From Acorus gramineus (taxonomy: Eukaryota > Streptophyta > Magnoliopsida > Acorales > Acoraceae): 64,000 nucleotides of DNA. Positions 1-12,300 of this stretch are shown here, piece by piece (the stretch's first letter is position 1; every line of letters starts with the position of its first letter). The translations under genes were made by a program, and so were the position numbers. The stretch spans positions 10,790,268 to 10,854,267 of the forward strand of contig CM060849.1 in assembly GCA_030737835.1 (NCBI GenBank), given 5' to 3'. Under the pieces are notes generated by a model. It was not told the DNA's origin and did no database searches. It saw nothing but the letters and a program-made list of their open reading frames with translations.

Positions 1-42
1 ATTTTATTCTATTCCTGAAGGACTACAAAAAAATTATTACAT

Positions 43-320
43 GGATCCTTGGAGGTTCATGTGAAAGATATGATTAGAATGTGTCTCAGAAGGACCATAT
101 AATTTTTATCCCTGAAGGATATATATATATACACAAATCATGATTGCTCGTGTCCCTGTAGGACCAAACAAAAGTTTACATGGATCCTTGGAGGATCATG
201 TGAAAGATAGGATTAGAATGTGTCTCGGAAGGACCATATAATTTTTATCCATGAAGGATATATATATATATACAAATCATGATTGCTCGTGTCCCTGTAG
301 GACCAAACAAAAGTTATATG
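43..320. repeat. tandem repeat, 139-bp period, two units
   Basis: Two near-identical units begin at 43 and 182, each starting GGATCCTTGGAGG and ending near ACCAAACAAAAGTT. Within each unit a short degenerate motif of the form TCCYTGAAGGAC recurs. It lies upstream of the copia coding region and is probably part of the element's leader or gag-side DNA. No coding content was recognised. Confidence 0.85.
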
Positions 321-942
321 ATATATTTTTCGGGTCCTTGAAGGACCAAATAAAAAAAAAGGATCCATGTATCCCAGCAGGAACATGTAAATTATGATTA
401 GATTTCACCATCATCATCATAATGAAGAGGATTTAAAGATTAATACCTCATTGACAAAGGTCCACCGGCCATTATGCCTCAAATATGCTCCAGTTGTAGC
501 AATATTGAGAGCATCAATTTTATATATTCTCGTTGCCAAACAACGATTTTTTTAAAATATCATATAACTCAACTCAATGGCATAGCATCATTACCCGAAG
601 TAAATGCATTTTATTTTATGTTCGCCATGGAAGTTGTGGTCATGAATAATGAGATCATGATTTATATAGTTGAAAGTACAACAATCATAGAGTTTGTAAA
701 ATATCTCAAATCACTAGAAGTGATTTGCTATTAAACAAAAGCATAATTGAAGGGAAAAGGGTTGCAGAACAAACCCCTAACACAAGGAAAATGATTGTTA
801 TGTATTTGGTGCTTAAAAATATGGTCACGTACCTGATGTACGATCAGACTTTTATAATTTTTATAATTATAATTTTTCTTTGTTATCTAAAATCCATTTT
901 TCTTATTTTTATCTTATTTATTTCATTTTTTTTTTTACAAGA

Positions 943-3900
943 ATGGCTATGGTTGGTGACATTTGTCTAGCAGACAGCGCTACAACACATACGATCCTAC
1001 GAAATAAACAATATTTCTCGACATTGACATTAATCAATGCAAATGTTAATACCATTTCTGGTACTACGAAATTAATTGAAGGCTCCGGAAGAGCAAATAT
1101 AATATTACCAGGAGGTACAAAATTTTGTATTAATGATGCATTATATTCAGCAAGATCCAGAAGAAATCTGCTAAGTTTTAAGGATATCCGTCTTAATAGA
1201 TATCATATTGAGACTATCAATGAAAACAATATGGAGTATTTATGCATTACTTCAATTGTTTCAGGCCAAAAACATATATTAGAGAAACTTCATGCTTTCT
1301 CATCTGGGTTGTATTATACAACCATAAAAACAATCGAATCATATGCTGTAATGAACCAGAAGTTCTATGATTCAGATATTTTTACACTTTGGCATGATCG
1401 TCTCGGGCATCCAGAATCTACAATGATGCGTCGAATAATTGATAATTCATTTGGGCATTCGTTAAAGAACCAGAAGATTCTTTTACCTAATCACTATCAA
1501 TGCACTTCGTGCTCACAAGGAAAATTGATAGTTAGACCATCCCCTACAAAAGTCAATGTTGAGTCACCAACATTTTTGCAAAGAATCCAAGGGGATATAT
1601 GTGGCCCAATCCACCCCCCATGTGGACCATTCAAGTATTTTATGGTATTGATAGACGCATCTGCTAGATGGTCGCATGTTTGTCTATTATCCACTCGGAA
1701 TGCTGCATTTGCAAGACTACTTGCTCAGATAATCCGATTACAGTCTCATTTTTCGGATTATCCTATAAAGTCAATACGCCTTGATGGAGCTGGTGAATTC
1801 ACATCGAAAACTTTTAACGACTATTGTATGTCGCATGGCATCGATGTTGAACACCCTGTTGCTCATGTGCACACCCAAAATGGATTAGCTGAATCATTTA
1901 TTAAGCATCTTCAGCTAATTGCACGTCCTATGCTTTTGAGGACAAAATTACCCGTTTCAGCTTGGGGTCACGCTATATTGCATGCAGCAGCATTAGTTCG
2001 CCTTCGGCCAATTGCTTATCATCAATATTCCCCTTTACAGCTCGTACTGGGTCATCAACCAAATATTTCACATCTTTGAATTTTTGGTTATGCTGTACAA
2101 GTTCCTATTGCCCCTACACAACGAACTAAAATGAGCCCTCAACGTCGATTGGGAATTTATGTAGGCTTTGATTCTCCTTCTATTATAAGATATCTTGAAC
2201 CATTGACAGGGGATGTTTTTACCGCTCGATTTGCGGATTGTCATTTTGATGAGACAATATTCCCGTCATTAGGGGGAGAAAATCCGTCGCCAGAAGAACG
2301 ACGTGAACTTACATGGAAAACTCCATCTTTGTCTCATCTTGATCCTCGCACTCATCAATGTGAAACTGAAGTGCAATGTGAAACTGAAGCGCATCAATTG
2401 CCAGATGTATTCAATGATGCAGCAAAAGTGATAAAATCACATATTCCAGCTGCTAATACTCCAGCTCGAATTAATGTTCCAATAGGAAAAATTGTTAATA
2501 TGCCGGCTAATGAATCAACAAAAACACGCCTGAAGCGTGGAAGACCTATAGGCTCAAAAGATTCAACTCCCCGAATGAGAATAACAATGAAGAATAATTC
2601 TCTAGCAGAGTATGAAACACTTGAAAGACCCACAATAATAACTCCTACAGAGGAAGAAGTCCCTGAAGTGACACAAGTCCCTGAAGAGACTGACGTCCCT
2701 GAAGTGACGCCCGTGCATGAAGAATAAGTACATGGAAATGAAGAAATTTCCATAAATTATGCAAATTCACAAATATTGTGGGATCGAAAGCAAGTGCTTG
2801 TTGATGATATATTCTCATTTGCAGTAGCTACAGAAATCATTTCAGATAATGATTTAGAACCACGTTCAGTGGATGAATGCAGACGAAAAAATTGTTGGCC
2901 ACAATGGAAAGCTGCTATTCAAACATAATTGGATTCACTTGCAAAACACCAAGTATTTGGACCAGTAGTCCTAACCCCTGAAGGTGTTAAACCAGTAGGA
3001 TGTAAATGGGTGTTTGCGAGAAAACGAAATGAAAGAAACGAGATTGTTAGATACAAAGCTCGTCTTGTGGCACAGGGTTTCCTGCAGAGACCTGGGATAG
3101 ATTTTGAAGAGACATATTCTCTGTGATGGACACAATCACATTTCGGTATTTAATTAGTCTTGTAGTCTCAGAAGGACTTGACATGCAGCTAATGGATGTG
3201 GTTACTGCATATTTATATGGAAAATTAGATACCGACATTTATATGAAAGTTCCTGAAGGACTAAAATTGCCTGAAGCAAAACCACGAAACATGTACTCAA
3301 TCAAGCTAAGACAATCCTTGTATGGGTTAAAGCAATCTGGACGAATGTGGTATAACCGTCTTAGTGAGTACTTAATAAAAAAGGATATGTCAATGATCCA
3401 ATATGCCCCTGTGTATTTATTAAGAAAACAGAACTCGGATTTACCATTATTGCAGTATATGTTGATGATATTAATCTAATTGGGACTCCTGTAGAGCTCG
3501 AAAAGGCTTCCGAATATCTGAAAAAGGAGTTTGAAATGAAAGATCTTAGAAAAACAAGATACTGTCTCGGCTTGCAAATTGAGCAAAGTTCAAATGGGAT
3601 ACTTGTTCATCAAACAACATATGTTGAAAAAATCCTGAAGCGTTTTAATATGGACAAATGTCATCCATTAAGTACTCCAATGGTAGTAAGGTTACTTGAC
3701 CCAAAGAGGGACCCTTTTCGTCCAAAAGAAGATACTGAAAATCTTCTTGGTCCTGAAGTACCATATCTTAGTGCAATTGGTGCCTTATTATATTTGGCCC
3801 AATGCACTAGACCTGACATTGCATTTTCAGTTAATTTATTGGCTAGATTTAGCTCTGCACCAACTCGAAGGCATTGGAATGGTGTGAAGCACATTTTTCG

Positions 3901-4468
3901 TTATCTTCGTGGAACGTCAGACATGGGTCTATTCTATGCAAAGGATTCCAATAATGGTGCACAACTAAAGGGTTATGCAGATTCAGGATATCTTTCAGAT
4001 CCTCACAAGGCTCGCTCACAAACAGGCTATGTATTCACTTGCGGTGGCACAGCAATCTCTTGGCGATCTACGAAACAGACTTTGGTCGCCACGTCTTCTA
4101 ACCACTCTGAGATTCTTGCACTCCACGAAGCAAGCCGGGAATGCGTGTGGATAAGGTCTTTGGTTCATCATATTCGTACTGCATGCGGACTATCTCTCAT
4201 TACAGATGTTCCAACAACTATATATGAAGACAATGCAGCATGCATTGCTCACATCAAAGGGGGATATATCAAGGGTGATAGAACGAAGCATATTTCTCCA
4301 AAATTCTTTTACACTCATGAGCTCCAGCAGAGACATGAAATTGATGTTCAACAAATTCAGTCAAATGACAATCTTGCAGATTTGTTTACTAAAGCTTTGT
4401 CGACATCAACATTCAAGAAGTTGGTGTATGAAATCGGGATGCGACGAGTTTGCGACCAAAATTCTTGA
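943..4468 (+). pseudogene. copia pol polyprotein (PR-INT-RT-RH), broken
   Basis: Starting at the ATG at 943, an aspartic protease with LADSATTH is followed by the GAG-pre-integrase zinc-binding region (HDRLGHP, then CTSCSQGK). The integrase core comes next (DICGP, LDGAGEF, HTQNGLAES). Reverse transcriptase begins near 2930 (GCKWVFARKR, KARLVAQGF) with YVDD near 3450, and RNase H ends the protein (GYADSGYLSD, YEDNAACIAH, DRTKHISPKFF, LADLFTKAL). In-frame stops lie at 2077-2079, 2725-2727, 2926-2928 and 3124-3126. A frame change lies between about 3420 and 3480. The 3536-4468 stretch is intact for 310 residues. A dead copy, fairly young judging by how readable it is. Confidence 0.9.
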
Positions 4469-4479
4469 AATCTTGTACT

Positions 4480-4718
4480 TATGAGGGGGAGTAATTTTTA
4501 TCACATTTTGCGAACTGTACTCTTTTTCCTTCGCCTAGGTTTTGTCCCATTGGGTTTTCCTGGCAAGGTTTTAATGAGGCAGTGTCAAACGCATACACCA
4601 TTATACGATTAAGTTACATTGTACTCTTTTTCCTTCACTTTGGTTTTTTCCCATTGGGTTTTCCAAGCAAGGTTTTAATGAGGCAATTATCTTAGCGTGA
4701 TGGTCATCCAAGGGGGAG
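4480..4718 (+). other. copia 3' untranslated region with duplicated motif and polypurine tract
   Basis: Two imperfect direct copies of about 75 bp start near 4515 (GTACTCTTTTTCCTTC) and 4620 and both end in AAGGTTTTAATGAGGCA. Similar repeats are familiar downstream of RNase H in plant copia elements. A polypurine tract AAGGGGGAG at 4710-4718 directly precedes the LTR and would prime plus-strand DNA synthesis. A second AGGGGGAG lies near 4483. Confidence 0.75.
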
Positions 4719-5015
4719 TATTATGAATATAGTGGATAACCACCACTCCTCCTAGCCATAACCTCCCCCCCTCTTCTATTTCATAACACTCACATTATTG
4801 CCCCACTATCTCCCCCTCACCTCTATAGACTTGTAACTCCCCACCTTTGGGATTCCTCTATGCACCCTATAAATAGAGGGGTTTTCTCTTGTATTCCATC
4901 AACCAACAAATATTGAATAAGAAATCTCTCTCTACTTCTCTTCTCCATATATTTGTGTGATTTGTTTATATACTCTTATATATCATATTCTATTTAGTTT
5001 ACAACATCCCTAACA
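4719..5015 (+). repeat. 3' LTR of the copia element
   Basis: The LTR starts right after the polypurine tract as TATTATGAA (probably a mutated TGTTATG) and ends ATCCCTAACA, giving the TGTT...AACA type of ends. It contains a clear TATA box at 4868-4874 (CCTATAAATAG) followed by a CT-rich leader. At about 297 bp it is a normal size for a copia LTR. The matching 5' LTR is not in the window, so the ends are inferred. Confidence 0.75.
4868..4874 (+). promoter_or_regulatory. TATA box of the copia LTR
   Basis: TATAAAT sits in the context CACCCTATAAATAGAGGG inside the 3' LTR. It could fire read-through transcripts into the flanking DNA on the plus strand, opposite to the starch branching enzyme gene. 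Activity is not shown by sequence alone. Confidence 0.6.
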
Positions 5016-5117
5016 TTTTACTATTTATTTGAGTGAACTAGTGAAGGATTTTAAACTAGACAAAAGCAACAATAAGTTTGAGTATAGGAAATCTTTAATT
5101 GAATACATACTCGGTTA

Positions 5118-5510
5118 GAGCATCTTCATTGGATGAGTTAACTAACAAGTTAGTGTTAAACTTTTATATAACATGTAAAAATGTTACTCTAATTGAGCTG
5201 TTAAATGTGGGTTTCACATTTCAGATGTTATCTTTCAAACTAACTCTAACTAGTATTTTACTTAGCTAATATTTGAAAAGTTAAAAAAAAAAGGCCTTTT
5301 AGAGCTCGAAAAGGGTTTTAAGTGGGAGTAAAGATTGGGTCCACTATTATTTTGACTAGTTTTAGACTTTTAGCTAATCTAATGGAGTAACAATAACCAA
5401 CTAAATAGGAGTGTAGTAAATGAAGGTATAATTGAGGTATAAAGTGTTGACATGATGTTGACATGACACTTTAACATCTTGGTTAGCTAATATATCCGTT
5501 GGAGATGCTC
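5118..5510. mobile_element. MITE, PIF/Harbinger (Tourist)-like
   Basis: The ends are inverted repeats: GAGCATCTTCATTGGATGAG at the left, and on the opposite strand GAGCATCTCCAACGGATATA at the right. TTA flanks both ends (5115-5117 and 5511-5513), the 3-bp duplication typical of PIF/Harbinger elements. It is 393 bp long and has no coding capacity. Confidence 0.75.
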
Positions 5511-6317
5511 TTAAGTCAATATGTACTCCGATCAAGGAAAATGCAAGAAAATATATATTTTATCAAATAAATATATACCTTTCAAGGAATAGCTACATAA
5601 ATGATTGCCTCTTTCCTTATATTTTTCCTATTTATTTATTTGAAGGACTTCAAACCAGACAAAAGCAACTCGTTTTCCACATTATGATAAAATTACAACA
5701 GGTCCACAAAACCCTATGCACAAGGGATGCGAACTCGAGATCTATACAAAGCAAACCCAGTCGATGATCTTACTATAACACAGCATTTTATATTGGTTAA
5801 GTCAACAAACACCTCTCACCTTTGTGAAAAAGATCAAGGGATTAAATTTTGAAAAGCACCATTTTTCAAAAAAAAAAAAAGAGCATTTTATATGCAAGAA
5901 GAATTCAATATAAAACATCAAATACACAAACAAATACAAGATAGCACAGCAAACATATCCTGAGACAAAACCATATGCCTGAAAGGCACACAGAAAAAAG
6001 AGTAGAGAACAACTATTATCAAACATGACTGCATTCGATTACATCTAATTGATAGTGATATGATAAACATCATAACTTAGTTTTCAAGCATACAATCGAC
6101 GAAACTATACAGTGTCAATAGCAGTAAAAAAAAAGTGGGAAAAGCAGGTGATGAAGGGTTTTACGGTTGTAAACAGACTGTTCTTTCTGGCTCGATTCTT
6201 GCCCTCTAAAATTCTCTCTTTCGCCCTGCTATCGACATGGTATACAAACTTATAGCATCAAAGCAGAACTGCATATTCCAGATTGCGATCAACTTAATGA
6301 TCCTTTTGGTTTCGATT
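5511..6317. other. intergenic DNA / 3' flank of the branching enzyme gene
   Basis: There is no coding region here. The last 150 bp or so next to 6318 is probably the 3' UTR of the minus-strand starch branching enzyme gene. A GAACTCGAGATC stretch near 5731 resembles a decayed tRNA-type B box on the minus strand, too weak to call a SINE. Confidence 0.5.
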
Positions 6318-9300
6318 TTAGTCCTCCAAGGCATACACAACGGCCGTTCTGCTTGGAGTGTAAACTTGGAATGATCTGGGTCGATCATCATAATATCCAT
6401 CCTGCAAATCAGGACAGTAGTTATTCTCAAGTTTCAGTGTATTTTGAGTGTAATATATGAGATGCTGTTAACTAAAATAATCTTACTGTGGTGAAATACT
6501 CTGCTGCAGGATCAAGTCGACCGAAGCCACCGAATAGCTTGTCATCAGAATCCAAAACAACCTGCAGAGTAAGTTGGTCAATTATCTAATATCTGTATCC
6601 GATCTGAAAAATATCCGTATCCGATGTATACTATAAAATTATATAAGTTTGTATTATATATTGTTTATATTCATTATTTTGCATGATTAATCACTTTTAT
6701 GAAAATTGAAATAACCATTATATTCTCTATGTATGATCTCTGAAAGAGTGAGTAAATCCTAAAATCTTGATTTTAATTCTCATATATGTGCATTGTTGTA
6801 TTTTCTTGTAAGGAACATTAACTGAATCATCCCAAATTGGTCTCCCTGCATGGACTAAATGGAATCTTGATAATCAGTTCTGCTATATTTGGTGAGGATA
6901 ATTACCTTGTATTTTCCAGGCTTTAGGCATCCGACTCGGTAATCGAAATAACTATTTGTCCAATGGAAATTGAAAACAAAGACCAAGTTTCCTCGCTCAA
7001 AAATGACCATTCTATTGCCTTCATCTTTTCGTGATATGTATCGGTGCTCAGAGGTCATGAACTGCAATGACATTGAAAACAGATTCTTTGGGTTATACAA
7101 CAGATGATGAGTGAAGGCAGGCGATTCCATCAACAGAATTAAAGAAAGCTGCAATATATATGGAAATGAGCAAAGATGGGAACTCTGCTTCTACATCACC
7201 AAAGAGTGCTCTGCTTCAATAAAATATAGAGTACTTATCAACTAATGTTTATAAAAGCAATAGAGCACAAGCAACTTCTCAGCCACTTAGGATGTATTAC
7301 AAAATCACAATTAAAATGTGTGTGCAATCAGGCTTTGGGATGGAACTCAAATCTGAGAAGCCATTACAAATTTATAATTTAGAAGCACTTCTGCATTAAA
7401 AACATTTCAAAATTGGAAATTGGTCAACTTTCTTGAGTCACAGATTTGAAAGAAGGTGACAAATTTAGAGCTCATTTATCAAAACTGAAACTTAAGAAAT
7501 ATAAAACCTTGGCATAGAATTCAACATCAAAGAATAAATGTGTACTTAAATAAAATGAGGTTTTGCAACAAATAAAGGGGCCATAGCTTGGAGCAATGAT
7601 AAAGTGTTTAGGTTCACAGGACAAAGTCCTAGGTGCGAAGTCCTGAGAGCAGTCAGTACTGTATTTAGTCTCTCCCCTCCTAACACTCTTCTACGCGGGA
7701 CTGCTCTGAGTTAGGTCTTATGTCCTTTTTCGCCTTTGCAATAAATAGGCAAAATTTAAAAATTAATAATTTTGAGGGCCAATTTATAAGTAGGTCATCT
7801 ATACGCATAATTATACATACTCCAATGCAACCCCAGATAACCATAGAACGATATTTGAGTGAGGTAAGAGAAGAAGGGAGCATGATTAACCTTATATGGG
7901 TTCCTATTATATTAAATTATATTCATGAGCCAAAAGGAGGCATAGATTATGTATCATTACATACCCCGTATGTTTCCTCAAGATGTTGCATTGCTCGATC
8001 AAACTCTTGCATTCCAAGGTATCTCAAATAATCTGCATCACCCTGCATTTGACCAATTAATATATCATAACTGACAGAAAATACTCTGAAGATGGTTACA
8101 GGAACAGAAAAATGATGCACCGGTACAACATATTACTCCATGGATCCCTAACATCTGATAAAAAACAAGTAACTGATGGAACAAATATCTTTCAATTATG
8201 ATTATTCCTATTCATTTAGTGTAATTTAGTTTTTTGGATCATCCATTGATCGAAGTGACAATATTTAACATTGTCAACAAAATGCATAACCTAGATATCC
8301 ATGTACACTTTTTTTTTTAAAGTACTTCAAAAAAGATGAAACTCATACACAAGAAATACTTATGAACCTCATATCTGAATCGAAAATTCATCCATATATC
8401 CAAATATATTGGTTCTAATTTTAAAGCATTTCATCCGTCTTTATTGCTTAAGCCATTACTTACCAGATCAAATCTACGCCGGCACTTATCAAAACTATAA
8501 TTATTCCCTGGAACAATCTTTCCATCTGAAAGATGTTCACCCCTTGGAAAATCTATCCACTCTGTGAGATGACAGGAAAGAAAACATTTGATAAAGTAAG
8601 TGATGGCATTCCAAAACTAGAATTGCAATATTAAATGCCGTACCTGGATGCCCAAATTCGTTTCCCATGAAATTGAGGTAGCCTTCTCCACCTAATCCCA
8701 TGGTGATCAACCTGATCATCTTATGCAGTGCTATTCCGCGATCTATTCTAGGAGTTGAAGGTCTATCCAAAGCCATATAATCATACATGTCCTATGCAAC
8801 ATTTCAAAAATTGATAATATAAAATCTAGTGCATAATAAAGAAAAAAATGGTGATCTTAAGCAATGAAAACTAAATTCACGAACAAAGTTTTTGCTAATA
8901 GTCCATTCAATCGTAAATAAGGATATTAACACTATATTAAATTGAAAAAAGCCATCTAGATTATTAGGCAAGATAAGATTCTCAGAGAAGGCTGTGTGTT
9001 GATTGCAAATAACCAGATACCAACTTTCACATTTGAATAACACATTAGCACACAGATACCTTGTCCATTAACCAGAATGCAACTGTTTTATCACCAACAA
9101 GAGCTTGATCATGGCTTTCAGCATATGCAACACATTTCTCCAACCATCTTCTATTTATAAGAGTTTGGACTATTTGACCCACTGACCAGTCCTCATCCTT
9201 CTTCCTGAATTAAACAAGAAACTAAGTTGTATGTTTTACAGGAAAGATAATGTGGGATCGCAAACCCAGTCAATCAAACAGGATTGATAAAAAATTATGC

Positions 9301-12300
9301 ATGTATGCAAAAGAATATTGTACCTCCATATAAGTTTATAGAGGGATAAATAACGCAGCGTGAAATGGATAAAAAGATCCAACAAGCGTTGAGATCTCAT
9401 AAGCTCCTTGAATCAATAAGGAATCCTTGAATCCACAAGGACAATAACAAAAGAAAATATAATTTTATTGATTGATCAAAAGTTGTCTCTCACAAAAGAT
9501 GGTGACACTTCTTATATAGGCCATAAATATTAAATACATACTCATAATATCAATTATGACTCTACTAAAAATAACAAAAATACAATTACAATGACAATTA
9601 TTAAAATCTAATAAAATAAAATAATAGATCCTAAAAATACTAAAATCATAACTCACCAATAAAAGTGATTATTATGATTTAAATAATGAGATTTGTCTAT
9701 AAATGACAAAATCTCATATGTAAAACTTTATTTTGAAGACAGATTTGAAATCAAATATTTTGCATTGATTTCTTTCCCAATCTATGCTACATCAATAACC
9801 CATTGTGGAAACAAAGTTCATATGCTGTGTTGGGTCATGCTTTATGTTGAGAGTGAAAAACACAGTTAAGCAATAACCTAATCATCCTAAAAAACTTCAA
9901 ACATATAGCAGGTATGCACCATCAATCATTTTCCCACTGCTCCAATGGAATTTACCTTATATTCTTCACCCAAAACAAATGTAGTACCAGGAATCTCAAG
10001 ACTTACTTGAGAAGCTTGATCCATTTGTCAGCTATAGCCATATGCAGGCGATAATTGAATCCCACACCACCTTCTTGAACGGGAATGCAGAATGCAGGCA
10101 TTCCGCTGACCTTTAAAACAAAACAAAATCATTTATAATAGCACAGGAAAGCCAATTTAGAGTACAAAGAACTTAATTTTTATTAGGTAATCCTTACCCT
10201 ACTATAATTAATTTTTAAGGTATGCAGATATACCTTTTTAGGTTAGCAAGATGGAGAGGATGAAAGTGTTCATGAACTGTCAATTGACTTGCCCCCATTT
10301 CTTGGATTATTTGTCAATTATGAGGCTGAGTTTTATTTGTATATTTAACCTTTACTAAGCAAGTCATGATAGCTAACCAATCTTTTTTTATGATATGGCA
10401 GATAGCAGGCTTGGACATAAAGTTTTCTTACATGAACTACTCTCTTCTTTCTTTTCTCTCTTTCTTTTTAAGCTTTCATTAATTAACCTTGGCTGTTTAA
10501 AAGTACTTGGAGAGAATTAAATAAAATAAACACAAATCAGACACGTGGCCTACAGCATGCTGATCTTAATTCTTATTGTCTGATGGAAAACCCATATAGT
10601 TTTATTTTACAAGAACTCTTATTTTTCTCTGTATTTTTTTGGGCTTCACTGGAAATTATCTTGGCTGCACAGTAGTGCTAAATGAACATATCACAAAGGA
10701 TATCACAAACCGTACACATGGTCTATAGCATCTCTATAAGAATATCACAAATCAAAAACATATGGTGTGTAACCCTCCAATCCTTCTTATCCAAATGCAT
10801 TATTTAGTCATATGACAAGGCAACTGCAGTAGCACATTAATTCAAAGACACATTGTGAGTCACAGCCGTGGGTGGCACTGCACTTACATCTTCACCAATG
10901 GAAATAGCTTCTGGATACAGTCCATGAATGAGATCATTGACAAGCATCAGATACACCATTGCATCCACATCAGTTGCAAATCCAAAGTACTCATTATAGT
11001 TTCCAGTAAATCCAACCTGCAAGCATGTAGAAAGGTGTATCACAGAATATTATAACCAAGGCATCCAATAAGAAGATGAGTAATGTGAATGTCATCAACA
11101 ACCCAAAAAGGAGGGAAAAAAAGTAGCAATCATTTCATATTCATTCTTAAATAAGTTCCATTTGAAGTGTGCCAGAAAAAAAAATCATGCTTATGTGCAA
11201 TATTGGACTGCTTCATGAATAATATACTAAAAATCATATAAATTACAGAATAACAAAGATTACGAAGGAGAATTAGAGATGATGAAATATTAAAGGATTT
11301 AAGTTTGTTAAGAATGAAGAATAATATTGGGTTACACAACTTGAAGAATGTTCAAATAGTATATAAACACATTTGGAAAACAAAAAAACACCAAAACTAC
11401 AAGCATGAAGCAATTAAAACAGTTCAAATCCCCCCCCCCCCCCCAAAAAAAAAAAACACCCCCACACACGGATAGCAATTCTTGCTACATATTTAAAATG
11501 TAATTTATGCTTACAGGGACAGCTTCACTAACCACCACAGTGGATATAATTAATGAATAGCATTTAGTAGAAACACAAAAAAACAAAAATGAAAGAAACT
11601 TCCATATCACCTGAAGCCCATGGTGAGTATACATCATTGAAGTAACACCATCAAATCTAAATCCATCAAATTTATACTCCTCTAGCCACCATCTTGCATT
11701 TGACAAGAGAAATCTTAAGACCTAATAAAACATTGGAAGATAATTTTAGCCAATATTTATCAAAATATCAAACTGCAAAAAAGCTTAAAAGTAAGGGTAA
11801 AGGGGCTGATATCAAGATAAGCTTTAGACCTCCCAATTTCCATAGTTAAAAAGGCGTGAATCCCACATCCAATGGTAGCCTTGTGATCCAGAGTGGAAGT
11901 ACTGTGTGTCTGTTCCATCAAACTGATTGAGTCCATCCAATACATTGTTTGATGCATGGCTGGAAATAACATATAAATCAAATTAGAGACCAAGATACAC
12001 GTTGAATATAAAGAACTACTTTTAAAATGAGGTAAACTGAAGGTGTATTATTACTACACAGAGTGGATTCAGAATCCTCCAAGAAACTTCATTAAAATTT
12101 ATTGTGTTAAAATTATCCAGCAAGAACCCCTTGTCTAAATGCAAGTTCTATAAAAAGCAAGAGGGACCAACAAAATTTCTTCAATAAAGTCGAAGGATGG
12201 ACAAGATGAAGGAAACAGAAAAAAGAGTTAAAGGGATGTTATGTTCCATGTTCAACCATGGATTATATGATATTCAACATCCACCCATGCCAAGTACAAC

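Larger units (their letters stand above)
1..5015 (+). mobile_element. Ty1/copia LTR retrotransposon, 3' part (decayed)
   Basis: The domain order protease, integrase, reverse transcriptase, RNase H, then polypurine tract and LTR is that of Ty1/copia. The 5' LTR and most of gag lie outside the window or are too decayed to see. At about 799-855 a remnant of the gag zinc knuckle can be read, but it holds a stop and has lost cysteines. Several stops and frameshifts break the polyprotein, so the copy cannot be autonomous. The right end is placed at 5015, where the LTR ends in AACA. Superfamily is certain; lineage within copia was not resolved. Confidence 0.9.
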
